A DNA stretch of 6,561 nucleotides from Atribacterota bacterium (GCA_030668465.1 DAOUTX010000059.1:1-6561), one strand, 5' to 3'; counted from the first letter of the stretch, positions 1 to 5,963 are shown. Numbers and translations: made by a program. Notes: generated by a model not told the origin, from the sequence alone.

Positions 1-2356
1 CGCTTTCTTCGCCTTTTTCAACTTCTCTTAAGTACTGCCAGATTTCCACTGCGGTAAAACTTAGTACCGGTGCAATCAGTTTAACCAAATCATTTATTAT
101 CTGATACAATACTGTTTGAGCTGCCCGACGTTCTTCGGAATCGGCGAATGCGGTATATAGCCTATCCTTAATTATATCCAGATAAAACGAGCTCAAATCG
201 ATAGCACAGAAGTTATGAATTTCATGATAAAGGGAATGAAATTCAAATTTATCATAGCTTTCATTTACTCTTTTCACCAAACTTTGAAAATTGTTCAAGA
301 CTACTCTGTCTAATTCGTTAAGTTTATCATAAGAAACTACATCTGTATCAGGATTGAAATCCGATAAATTTCCCAGGATAAACCGGGTGGTATTTCTAAC
401 CCTTCGATATATTTCCACTAACTGATCTAATATCTTAGAAGAGATCCTGATATCTGTCCGGTAATCAGAAGAGGCCACCCATAATCTCAATATATCTGCT
501 CCATATTTTTCAATAATCTCCTGAGGGGCAATGACATTACCTATGGATTTGGACATTTTCCTGCCTTCTGCATCAACAATAAAGCCATGAGTCAGAACAG
601 TTTTATATGGTGCTTTTTCAAAAGCAGCCACCGAAGTCAGTAGTGAGGTTTGGAACCAACCCCTATGCTGGTCTGTTCCTTCTAAATACATTTCTGCCGG
701 CCAGTGGAGTTCCTCTCTCGTCTTAAGTACTGCCGCATGACTGCATCCGGAGTCAAACCATACATCCATTATATCTTTCTCTTTCTCAAAATCTTTACCC
801 TGGCAGTGGGGACACTGATAATCTTTGGGTAAAATTTCTTGGGCGGACAGGGCAAACCAGGAATCTGATCCTTTTTCCAGAAACAATTTTTTAACCGAAT
901 TTATGGTTTCTTCATTTACTATAATTTCTCCGCAGCCTTTACAGTAGAAAACCGGGAGGGGGACTCCCCATACCCTTTGACGGGAAATACACCAGTCGGT
1001 TCTGTTCTCCACCATACCGTATATTTTTTCCTTACCCCAGGCAGGAACAAATTGAACCTTTTCTATTTCTTTTAGGGCTAAATCACGAAAGGCTTCGAGG
1101 TTAACAAACCATTGCTCGGTCGCCCGAAATACTACCGGTTTTTTACAACGCCAGCAGTGGGGATAAGAATGCATTATCTTACCAACCTTCAATAAAGCTC
1201 CATTCTTGCTTAATTCTTCTATTACCGCAATATTCCCTTCTTTATAATTTAATCCTTTAAACTTTCCGCCTTCCTGGTTAAATTTTCCCTGGCTATCAAG
1301 GGTAGTAAATATAGGTATTTTATATTTTACTCCTATCTCATAATCCTCCTGTCCGTGTCCCGGTGCAGTGTGTACACAACCGGTCCCTTCATCTAATAAA
1401 ACATGGCCTCCCAATACAATTATTGAGTCTCTATCAAAAATAGGATGTTTACACTTTAAACCTTCAAATAATTTGCCTTTTGCTTTACCAATAATCTTAT
1501 AATCAGCAATTTCAATTTCTTTCATTACTTTTTCTACTAAAGCGGAAGCTAACAAGAGATTCCCTTTTTCTGTGTTAACTAAACTGTATTCAATATCCGG
1601 ATTAAGAGCAACGGCCATGTTACCGGGAATAGTCCAGGGGGTAGTAGTCCAAATAAGTACATAGTTTTTTTCTTCTTTACTCTCCGGGAATACTTTTTTC
1701 AAACTATCTTTCACCAAGAATTTAACGTATATGGAGGAAGATTCTTTGTCGTGGTATTCTATCTCTGCTGCTGCCAGAGCAGTTTCACAATGAGCACACC
1801 AATATACCGGTTTTAATCCTTTGTAGATATACCCTCTGGAAAACATCTTTTTAAATATTTCTATCTGTTCTGCCTCATAAGCAGGGTTAAGGGTTAGATA
1901 AGGGTTTTCCCATTCTCCCATTACCCCTAACCGCTTAAACTCTTCTCTTTGCACGTTAATATAATGTTTGGCATACTCTGTACACTTCTTCCTTAGTTCA
2001 ACCGGGTCTATCTCGCTTAACCCTACTTTCATATCTTTGGTAACCTGAAACTCTATAGGTAAGCCATGAGTATCCCACCCCGGGACATAGTGAGCGTTAT
2101 ACCCTTTCATCGATTTATACTTGGGGATTATATCTTTTAATATCTTATTATAAGCGGTCCCGATATGTATATTGCCATTAGCATAGGGAGGTCCATCGTG
2201 CAATATGTATTTTTTCAGGTTTTTCTTTTTATCCAATACTTTCCTATATGTTTCCTGTTCTTCCCAAAATCCTAATAATTTGGGTTCTTCCTGGGCCAAG
2301 TTTGCTTTCATTTTAAATTTTGTTTTCGGTAAATTTAAGGAATCTTTGTATTCCAT
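1..2356 (-). CDS. ileS: Isoleucyl-tRNA synthetase, 3' end beyond window
   Basis: Class I aminoacyl-tRNA synthetase that charges tRNA-Ile in the cytoplasm and edits mischarged valine. The ATG at 2354-2356 has GAGGGGAG six bases upstream, and the product opens MEYKDSLNLPKTKF, a typical IleRS start. Visible in order: the ATP-binding HIGH-type motif, here HIGT (residues 64-67, after PPYANGN); GWDTHGLPIE; the YWCAHCETALA cysteine pair; WTTTPWT and the editing-site block GTGCVHTAPGHG (about residues 325-335); WFDSG; and KMSKS at residues 600-604. The last visible part (SFTAVEIWQYL) belongs to the anticodon-binding domain. 785 codons are present; family members are usually about 920-940 residues, so the C-terminal end, including any zinc-binding tail, lies off the left edge. 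No frameshift was seen in the stretches I translated. It is transcribed alone behind a T-box leader, so expression should follow uncharged tRNA-Ile. Confidence 0.97.
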   Translation of the reverse strand, partial: MEYKDSLNLPKTKFKMKANLAQEEPKLLGFWEEQETYRKVLDKKKNLKKYILHDGPPYANGNIHIGTAYNKILKDIIPKYKSMKGYNAHYVPGWDTHGLPIEFQVTKDMKVGLSEIDPVELRKKCTEYAKHYINVQREEFKRLGVMGEWENPYLTLNPAYEAEQIEIFKKMFSRGYIYKGLKPVYWCAHCETALAAAEIEYHDKESSSIYVKFLVKDSLKKVFPESKEEKNYVLIWTTTPWTIPGNMAVALNPDIEYSLVNTEKGNLLLASALVEKVMKEIEIADYKIIGKAKGKLFEGLKCKHPIFDRDSIIVLGGHVLLDEGTGCVHTAPGHGQEDYEIGVKYKIPIFTTLDSQGKFNQEGGKFKGLNYKEGNIAVIEELSKNGALLKVGKIMHSYPHCWRCKKPVVFRATEQWFVNLEAFRDLALKEIEKVQFVPAWGKEKIYGMVENRTDWCISRQRVWGVPLPVFYCKGCGEIIVNEETINSVKKLFLEKGSDSWFALSAQEILPKDYQCPHCQGKDFEKEKDIMDVWFDSGCSHAAVLKTREELHWPAEMYLEGTDQHRGWFQTSLLTSVAAFEKAPYKTVLTHGFIVDAEGRKMSKSIGNVIAPQEIIEKYGADILRLWVASSDYRTDIRISSKILDQLVEIYRRVRNTTRFILGNLSDFNPDTDVVSYDKLNELDRVVLNNFQSLVKRVNESYDKFEFHSLYHEIHNFCAIDLSSFYLDIIKDRLYTAFADSEERRAAQTVLYQIINDLVKLIAPVLSFTAVEIWQYLREVEKGEES

Positions 2357-2403
2357 TTGAATCTCCCCTCATGCTTTATAATTTATACAGTAATATAATA
2401 TAA

Positions 2404-2438
2404 CAAAAACCCCTTGCCGCGTAAAAGGACAAGAGGTT
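2404..2438 (-). terminator. Intrinsic terminator of the ileS T-box
   Basis: On the minus strand AACCUCUUG (2438-2430) pairs with CAAGGGGUU (2416-2408), a 9-bp stem with one G-U pair, followed by a U run (2409-2405). It lies 48 bases before the ileS start. Its 5' arm overlaps the CCU needed by the antiterminator. Confidence 0.9.
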
Positions 2439-2445
2439 AGAAGTT

Positions 2446-2460
2446 CTTGTGGTACCACCT
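2446..2460 (-). promoter_or_regulatory. T-box motif of the antiterminator
   Basis: Reads AGGUGGUACCACAAG on the minus strand and contains the UGGNACC bulge that pairs with the tRNA 3' end. It is one G shorter at the 5' side than the common AGGGUGG form. AGG can pair with CCU in the 5' arm of the terminator just downstream, giving the usual competition between antiterminator and terminator. Confidence 0.93.
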
Positions 2461-2598
2461 AATTTTTATCATTACCTCACGGATAATGAACTTATAGAGT
2501 AAATATATTTAAATAGATAAATAAATATACTCCGGTTTTTAACGATGTTCACCGCTCTAATCTACTTTTAAACCAATTTCAATTAGAAATATTGAGAA

Positions 2599-2601
2599 GA
2601 T
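2599..2601 (-). promoter_or_regulatory. T-box specifier codon AUC (Ile)
   Basis: AUC sits on the 3' strand of the stem I internal loop, just above the base helix and opposite AGUA. It matches the isoleucine gene downstream. The only other nearby AUC (2608-2606) lies inside the helix above the loop, so it is a worse choice. Confidence 0.75.
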
Positions 2602-2711
2602 TTTGGATAGAAATAATTTACAGGCTTCCACTGTCCCTGCTCGCTGTTAAATTGTATCTACCTACTCTTCCTCAAATCAGATAAATGACTATTCTATTTT
2701 TAATTTACGTA

Positions 2712-2741
2712 ATAATAGCATATTAAATCGGTTTGTGTCAA
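2712..2741 (-). promoter_or_regulatory. Sigma-70 type promoter for T-box/ileS
   Basis: A perfect -35 TTGACA (2741-2736) is followed after 18 bases by -10 TATTAT (2717-2712), preceded by TGC to give an extended -10. The predicted start is near 2705, about 30 bases before T-box stem I. The promoter begins about 10 bases inside the end of the repeat-rich gap, so ileS transcription is separate from the upstream block. Confidence 0.88.
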
Positions 2742-2750
2742 TCTTTTAGA

Positions 2751-2781
2751 TAGCGTAGAGCGCGTAGCGTAGAGCGTATAG
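2751..2781. repeat. CGCTCTACGCTA word tract
   Basis: TAGCGTAGAGCG occurs twice as an exact 12-bp direct repeat (2751-2762 and 2765-2776), followed by a partial AGCGTATAG. Read on the minus strand the unit is CGCTCTACGCTA; a near match lies inverted at 6466-6492 (ACGCTCTACGCTA against ACGCTCCACGCTA). Confidence 0.85.
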
Positions 2782-2788
2782 TTGCGGG

Positions 2789-2917
2789 CAGCAAGTGAAA
2801 GCGAGATAACAAATAAGTATCGAGTAAAATACAGTAATAAGTGATGAGTAATAAGATTAAATTTCTAAAATTATAAAACAGGTGCTTATTACAGGTTACA
2901 TATTACTTCACTTGCTG
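2789..2917. repeat. Nested inverted repeats around GTAATAAG words
   Basis: An outer perfect 11-bp inverted repeat, CAGCAAGTGAA (2789-2799) and TTCACTTGCTG (2907-2917), encloses an inner perfect 8-bp pair, GTAATAAG (2848-2855) and CTTATTAC (2885-2892). A further direct copy of GTAATAAG lies at 2834-2841. It contains no coding region. The layout recalls a small non-autonomous element, but I see no target-site duplication. Confidence 0.6.
2813..2855 (-). repeat. ATTACT-rich tract, left copy
   Basis: On the minus strand this reads CTTATTACTCATCAC (2855-2841) and then ATTACTGTATTTTA (2838-2825). The first matches 6105-6119 at 14 of 15 bases and the second matches 6152-6165 exactly, both in inverted orientation. 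Confidence 0.8.
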
Positions 2918-2946
2918 ATTAGCTGGTTGAGAAGAGAAAAAAAATC

Positions 2947-2970
2947 GTAGGACAGGAGTCTCGCCTGTCT
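2947..2970. repeat. GACAGG...CCTGTC hairpin, left copy
   Basis: GACAGG (2951-2956) and CCTGTC (2964-2969) form a 6-bp stem with a 7-base loop, flanked by GTAG on the left. On the minus strand it ends CCTGTCCTAC, exactly as the longer hairpin at 5964-6030 ends on the plus strand. Confidence 0.8.
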
Positions 2971-2972
2971 AA

Positions 2973-2998
2973 GTAGGGGTATGATGCATTATGCCCAC
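2973..2998. repeat. GTAGGGG palindrome copy 1
   Basis: GGGTATGAT (2977-2985) pairs with ATTATGCCC (2988-2996) around a 2-base centre. Two of the nine pairs are G-U if read as RNA; all nine are kept. Flanked by GTAG on the left. Confidence 0.8.
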
Positions 2999-3043
2999 AA
3001 TAATCAAAAAACAATATAGTAAAGAAAAAAGAAATCAGGAGAT

Positions 3044-3069
3044 GTAGGGGCACGATGTATCGTGCCCTA
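3044..3069. repeat. GTAGGGG palindrome copy 2
   Basis: GGGCACGAT (3048-3056) and ATCGTGCCC (3059-3067) form a perfect 9-bp inverted repeat around GT, flanked by GTAG and TA. It is the most regular member of the family in the window. Confidence 0.85.
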
Positions 3070-3080
3070 AGATGTCAGAA

Positions 3081-3113
3081 TGTAAAATAAGAAGGGCACA
3101 ATTCATTGAGCCC
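3081..3113 (-). terminator. Possible terminator after yggU
   Basis: On the minus strand the palindrome GGGCTCAAT / ATTGTGCCC (3113-3094) is followed by TTCTTATTTT (3093-3084). A GC-rich foot with a U-rich tail just after the last gene of the block fits intrinsic termination. The stem has one mismatch, the loop is very short, and the U run is interrupted, so the call is tentative. Confidence 0.4.
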
Positions 3114-3117
3114 CTAC
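3091..3117 (-). repeat. GTAGGGG palindrome copy 3
   Basis: GGGCACAAT (3094-3102) and ATTGAGCCC (3105-3113) pair with one mismatch. Read on the minus strand it starts GTAGGGGCTC and ends GTGCCCTTC, and matches 25 of 27 bases of the plus-strand copy at 5923-5949. It lies 16 bases past the yggU stop. Confidence 0.88.
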
Positions 3118-3133
3118 ACTGAATTCTGAATTC

Positions 3134-3442
3134 TCAACTAATCTTGTCTATTTTATTTAAAAATTCTTTTTGGCTGATATCGTAAATCTTAATAAGTTTA
3201 TTTTTGCTGGTTTGCCCCGAAATTATTTCGATTTTTGATTTCGCTACATCAAAATATTTAGCCAGATAGGCAATACATTTTTTATTGGCTTTACCTTCGA
3301 CCGGCGGGGCTGTTATGGTAATTTTTAAGGAGTCATCATAAACTCCGATAATTTTATTTTTTGACGAACCGGGAACAATTTTAACCTTAACTATAATGTC
3401 ATTACCCGTAATTTTAAAATAATCATTGATATCGTTGCTCAT
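3134..3442 (-). CDS. yggU: DUF167 / YggU family protein
   Basis: Small conserved protein of unknown function, 102 residues, close to the usual family length of about 95-100. Family features are clear: the first strand and loop VKVKIVPGSSKNKI (residues 18-31), the signature ITAPPVEGKAN (43-53) and SGQTSKNK (75-82). No signal peptide or membrane segment is visible. The ATG at 3440-3442 lies inside the 3' end of divIVA in another frame, overlapping it by 20 bases. No strong Shine-Dalgarno stands before it (only AGAAG next to the start), so translation is probably coupled to divIVA. It is the last gene of the block. E. coli has yggS-yggT-yggU together; here divIVA sits between yggT and yggU. The family assignment is firm, the function unknown. 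Confidence 0.93.
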   Translation of the reverse strand: MSNDINDYFKITGNDIIVKVKIVPGSSKNKIIGVYDDSLKITITAPPVEGKANKKCIAYLAKYFDVAKSKIEIISGQTSKNKLIKIYDISQKEFLNKIDKIS

Positions 3443-4019
3443 CTTCTGTTTCTTTGATTTTGAAATTTTCTTCTATGCCTAAACCTTCTAATTTATCCGC
3501 TTTCTCTCCGGAAATTCTTTTTTCTGTTTTCTCTTTAGAAACTTCTTCTTCAATCTTGTAATTTCCTTTTCCCTCAAAATCCTCAGTTTCAATCATTTTT
3601 AGGTATAAATTCAACATCGATTTAAACTTTTCTTTAAAATTATATTTATATCTCCGCAGATTATCAATTTCATTTTTCATTATGTCTTCTTTTTGAAAGA
3701 CCTGTTGTTTTAACGACTTAGCTTCCAGCTCTGCTTTTTCTATGATTATTTTTGCTTCACTTTCTACCCTGCCCTTCATTTCTTCTGCAGATTTTTGGGC
3801 ATTTAGTAAAGCACTCCTCAAACTTTCCTCAATCTCGCCAAACTCTTTTAATTTTTCTTGCATCCTTTCTATTTCTTCATTAAGTCTTACATTTTCATTT
3901 ATCAATTCTTCGTAGTCTTTTACTATCTTGTCTAAGAAATCATCCACTTCTTCTTCGTTGTAACCCCTGAATGACTTGGAAAATTCTTGTTGTTCGATAT
4001 CCATTGGTGTAATTCTCAT
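3423..4019 (-). CDS. divIVA: DivIVA-family cell-pole/septum scaffold protein
   Basis: Coiled-coil protein that binds curved membrane at poles and division sites and recruits division or envelope proteins. The N-terminal membrane-binding domain is nearly canonical: ITPMDIEQQEFSKSFRGYNEEEVDDFL, with the Phe17-Arg18 pair at the same positions as in Bacillus subtilis DivIVA. Residues about 30-115 are a heptad-rich coiled coil (IEESLRSALLNAQKSAEE, EAKIIIEKAELEA). A second helical block (about 116-147) resembles the C-terminal domain of B. subtilis DivIVA. An extra charged tail of about 50 residues, rich in Glu and Lys, makes it 198 residues against 164 in B. subtilis. The ATG at 4017-4019 has GGGAGG eight bases upstream. 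As in Firmicutes, it lies between yggT and ileS. It is a family member by sequence; its partners cannot be read from the window. Confidence 0.95.
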   Translation of the reverse strand: MRITPMDIEQQEFSKSFRGYNEEEVDDFLDKIVKDYEELINENVRLNEEIERMQEKLKEFGEIEESLRSALLNAQKSAEEMKGRVESEAKIIIEKAELEAKSLKQQVFQKEDIMKNEIDNLRRYKYNFKEKFKSMLNLYLKMIETEDFEGKGNYKIEEEVSKEKTEKRISGEKADKLEGLGIEENFKIKETEDEQRYQ

Positions 4020-4074
4020 TCAATTATCCTCCCTCATTTGATATTTCATCAATTAAATTTATTTTATATATGCT

Positions 4075-4344
4075 TTAAAGAGCTATACTAACAAGTATAT
4101 TAATTAGTGCTCTTTGAAGTAAATTTAGTAAAAAAAAGACAATTATCGGAGAAAGATCTAACCCCATACCCCCTAAAGGCAATATAATCCTAAAGGGTGC
4201 TAAAAGCGGTTCGGTAACTCTATAGATAAACTGCACTACAGGGTTGTAACGATCTATGGGTATCCAGGCTAAAAATATCCTCGCTAAAATTAAATAACTG
4301 TAAAGCCTGAAAACTGTGTTGATTATTTGAATCAGTAAAAACAT
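4075..4344 (-). CDS. yggT: YggT / YlmG family small membrane protein
   Basis: Integral membrane protein of 89 residues with two hydrophobic segments, about residues 3-27 and 62-88. Between them is the family signature NPVVQFIYRVTEPLLAPFRIILP (residues 34-56), followed by GLDLSPI. The exact role is unsettled; homologues (YlmG in Firmicutes, YCF19 in chloroplasts) are linked to envelope and division functions or nucleoid distribution. The ATG at 4342-4344 is preceded by GGAAGG with a rather long 12-base spacing. Gaps of 55 bases on each side, with no promoter I can see, place it in one transcript with yggS and divIVA. In Firmicutes sepF usually precedes it and ylmH follows; neither is here. Confidence 0.94.
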   Translation of the reverse strand: MFLLIQIINTVFRLYSYLILARIFLAWIPIDRYNPVVQFIYRVTEPLLAPFRIILPLGGMGLDLSPIIVFFLLNLLQRALINILVSIAL

Positions 4345-4399
4345 GTATAATATTTTCCTTCCGGTTTTATCAATTTATTTTGGTAATTTAAATTAGTCG

Positions 4400-5086
4400 T
4401 TAGTGAAATCCGAATATTCCCCTGCCGATTCTAACCATATTCGCGCCTTCTTCAATGGCTACCTCAAAATCTTCAGTCATCCCCATGGAAAGATAATCCA
4501 TTCTAATATTCTTCTTATTTTCAATCTTTATTTTCTCGAATAATTTCCTGAGTTTCCTAAAAAATGGCCGAACTTCTTCTTTGTCTTCCGCTATTGGCGC
4601 AATAGTCATTAAACCTCTGACCTTTATTCTGGAAAATTCAGATATCTCTTCTAAAAAAGGCTCTACTTCTTCCGGTTTAATTCCATATTTTGTTTCTTCC
4701 CCGGAAACATTCACCTCAACTAAAACATTAGTTATCATCCCGAATTGCAGGGAACGTTTATCTATCTCTTTAGCTAATTTTATACTATCTACAGAGTGAA
4801 TAAGATCAAATATTTCTATAGCGTATTTTACCTTATTAGTCTGCAGATGTCCAACTAAATGCCACTCTATATCGGTACTCAAAATTTGATATTTTTCTTT
4901 GGCTTCCTGAACTTTATTTTCGCCAATTATTTTTACTCCAACTCTTATAGCTTCTTTTATTTGCTCTATAGTAGCGGTTTTAGTTACAGCTACTAATTTT
5001 ATTTCATCAGGATTTCTATTCGTCTTTAAGGCTGCTTTTTTTACTTTTTCGTTTATTATTTCCAAATTATTTTTGATTATTTCCAC
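4400..5086 (-). CDS. yggS: YggS/PLPBP family pyridoxal-phosphate homeostasis protein
   Basis: Cytoplasmic PLP-binding protein that buffers pyridoxal phosphate and affects amino acid and keto acid balance; no enzymatic reaction is established. The fold is that of the alanine racemase N-terminal barrel. PLP would form a Schiff base with Lys36 in LVAVTKT, the same position as in E. coli YggS. Other family motifs are GENKVQ (residues 55-60), WHLVGHLQTNK (75-85), GLMTIAP (158-164) and the phosphate-binding C-terminal block LSMGMTEDFEVAI...RIGRGIFG (199-226). It has 228 residues, the normal length. The start is GTG (5084-5086), supported by AAAGG nine bases upstream and by the N-terminal match to the family; no ATG lies near in frame. 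It is the homologue of ylmE in the Firmicutes division cluster. It lies 92 bases after phoU, in a gap that could hold a weak internal promoter. Confidence 0.96.
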   Translation of the reverse strand: MEIIKNNLEIINEKVKKAALKTNRNPDEIKLVAVTKTATIEQIKEAIRVGVKIIGENKVQEAKEKYQILSTDIEWHLVGHLQTNKVKYAIEIFDLIHSVDSIKLAKEIDKRSLQFGMITNVLVEVNVSGEETKYGIKPEEVEPFLEEISEFSRIKVRGLMTIAPIAEDKEEVRPFFRKLRKLFEKIKIENKKNIRMDYLSMGMTEDFEVAIEEGANMVRIGRGIFGFH

Positions 5087-5178
5087 AAACTATAACCTTT
5101 TTTTATTTATTTTTTGCTTTTTGATTGGTCAAAGAAAAAATATAAACATTCATTCAATTAATCTTAAAGTTTCATGTT

Positions 5179-5865
5179 CTATGTTTTTTTATCGCTTTTG
5201 GAATAATTTTTCATTCTTTCTCCGTTAATGATATATACTACCCTCTCTGCTAAATTTGTTGCATGGTCGGCAATCCGTTCAATATTATTAGAAACAAAAA
5301 TCAAATGAATCGCCCTGCTAATAGTGTGAGGATCTTCCATCATGAAAGTTAAGAGTTCACGAAATATCTGTTTATCCAAATCGTCAACCGTCCTATCTCT
5401 TGCCCACACTTCCTTGGCTAACTCTACATCTCCGTTAAAATAAGCATTTAAGCCATCTTTCAACATATTTTGAGCAATTTCAGCCATGCGAGGAATGTCT
5501 ATTAGGGGTTTTACCATGGATTTGGTAGATAGATATCGGCTGGCTTTAGCTATACTCACAGCATGATCGGCTACTCTTTCTAAATCAGATACGGTCTTAT
5601 AACCACAGCCGATTATCCTCAAATTTTTGGCAATGGGATGGCGTAGGGCAATCATCTGCAAACACTGTTCTTCGATATCTAATTCCATTTTATCAATTAT
5701 ATCATCATTTTCAATTACCTTTGTAGCTAAATCTAAATCCTGTTCAACTAAAGACTTTATAGACATATCAATTGCTTCTTCGACCAAATTTGCCATCTTT
5801 GTCAGACTTTCTTTTAAACCGGTAAGTTCGTTATTAAAATATAACTTTTTCTCTTTTTTAATCAT
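5179..5865 (-). CDS. phoU: PhoU family phosphate-signalling regulator
   Basis: Cytoplasmic all-helical protein that, in studied bacteria, links the Pst phosphate transporter to the PhoR-PhoB sensor system and restrains phosphate uptake. It has 228 residues with the two repeated three-helix halves of the family. Each half carries the metal-binding motif: DLERVADHA (residues 94-102) and NIERIADHA (194-202), with Glu96/Asp100 and Glu196/Asp200 as likely metal ligands. The ATG at 5863-5865 has GAGGAC nine bases upstream. No pstSCAB or phoBR gene is present in the window. It is instead the first gene of a block with yggS, yggT and divIVA, an unusual place. A closely related PhoU-like regulator of another transporter is possible, but length and both motifs favour PhoU proper. 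Confidence 0.94.
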   Translation of the reverse strand: MIKKEKKLYFNNELTGLKESLTKMANLVEEAIDMSIKSLVEQDLDLATKVIENDDIIDKMELDIEEQCLQMIALRHPIAKNLRIIGCGYKTVSDLERVADHAVSIAKASRYLSTKSMVKPLIDIPRMAEIAQNMLKDGLNAYFNGDVELAKEVWARDRTVDDLDKQIFRELLTFMMEDPHTISRAIHLIFVSNNIERIADHATNLAERVVYIINGERMKNYSKSDKKT

Positions 5866-5883
5866 AATTTATTTGTCCTCTAT

Positions 5884-5889
5884 ATTATA
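5884..5889 (-). promoter_or_regulatory. Weak candidate -10 box for the phoU block
   Basis: A perfect TATAAT (5889-5884) lies 18 bases before the phoU start, but the expected start site near 5877 would fall on the GAGGAC ribosome site, and no good -35 lies at 16-18 bases; TTGAAT (5920-5915) is 25 bases away. It marks an AT-rich spot that may or may not be used. Confidence 0.25.
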
Positions 5890-5922
5890 TTCGTATCGCG
5901 TTAAAGAGACCAGGATTCAAGT

Positions 5923-5949
5923 GTAGGGGTACAATGAATTGTGCCCTTC
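5923..5949 (+). repeat. GTAGGGG palindrome copy 4
   Basis: GGGTACAAT (5927-5935) pairs with ATTGTGCCC (5938-5946), one pair being G-U in RNA, with GTAG before and TTC after. It is the inverted partner of 3091-3117, and the likeness extends a few bases beyond on each side (ATTCA before, TT after). Confidence 0.88.
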
Positions 5950-5963
5950 TTTTGTAATTCACA

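Larger units (their letters stand above)
2404..2705 (-). ncRNA. T-box riboswitch leader, isoleucine type
   Basis: Untranslated leader between the ileS promoter and ileS, read right to left. Stem I base pairs UUGAGGA (2675-2669) with UUCUCAA (2598-2592). Above it is a specifier loop with AGUA (2666-2663) opposite the specifier strand, then the helix GGUAGA (2662-2657) with UCUAUC (2611-2606). The apical part carries AGCGAG (2645-2640) and GUGGAAGCC, both typical of T-boxes. Stem III is an 8-bp hairpin with loop CGUGA at 2469-2489. The T-box motif and a terminator follow. T-boxes bind uncharged tRNA: its anticodon pairs with the specifier and its CCA end pairs with UGGNACC, which stabilises the antiterminator. 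Isoleucine identity rests on the AUC specifier and on ileS being next. Confidence 0.93.
2706..3133. other. Repeat-rich gap between yggU and the ileS promoter
   Basis: No coding region or RNA gene is supported here. From right to left it holds a GAATTCT doublet by the yggU stop (3121-3134), three GTAGGGG-type palindromes, a GACAGG hairpin, nested inverted repeats with GTAATAAG words, and an AGCGTAGAGCG tract that abuts the ileS promoter. Apart from the promoter and a possible terminator, function is unknown. Confidence 0.8.

Noticed and set aside
2947..3117. Series of short palindromes as a CRISPR array
   Set aside because: Units differ in sequence and orientation, spacing is irregular (about 26, 71 and 47 bases), and no cas gene is present.
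3119..3134. GAATTCTGAATTCT doublet as an attachment site
   Set aside because: A two-unit 7-bp repeat is too short to support such a call and has no matching copy elsewhere in the window.
4581..4799. Plus-strand open frame of 72 codons
   Set aside because: Lies wholly antisense to the conserved core of yggS, has no family likeness, and reflects the reverse strand of a real gene.
5101..5160. Promoter for yggS in the phoU-yggS gap (TTGACC with an AT-rich -10)
   Set aside because: TTGACC is a fair -35, but the hexamer 17 bases on (TAAATA) matches the -10 consensus poorly in a stretch that is almost all A and T, so it is not distinguishable from background.
5627..5926. Plus-strand open frame of 99 codons
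   Set aside because: Antisense to the 5' half of phoU and running into the repeat region; Ser/Ile-rich with no recognisable domain.
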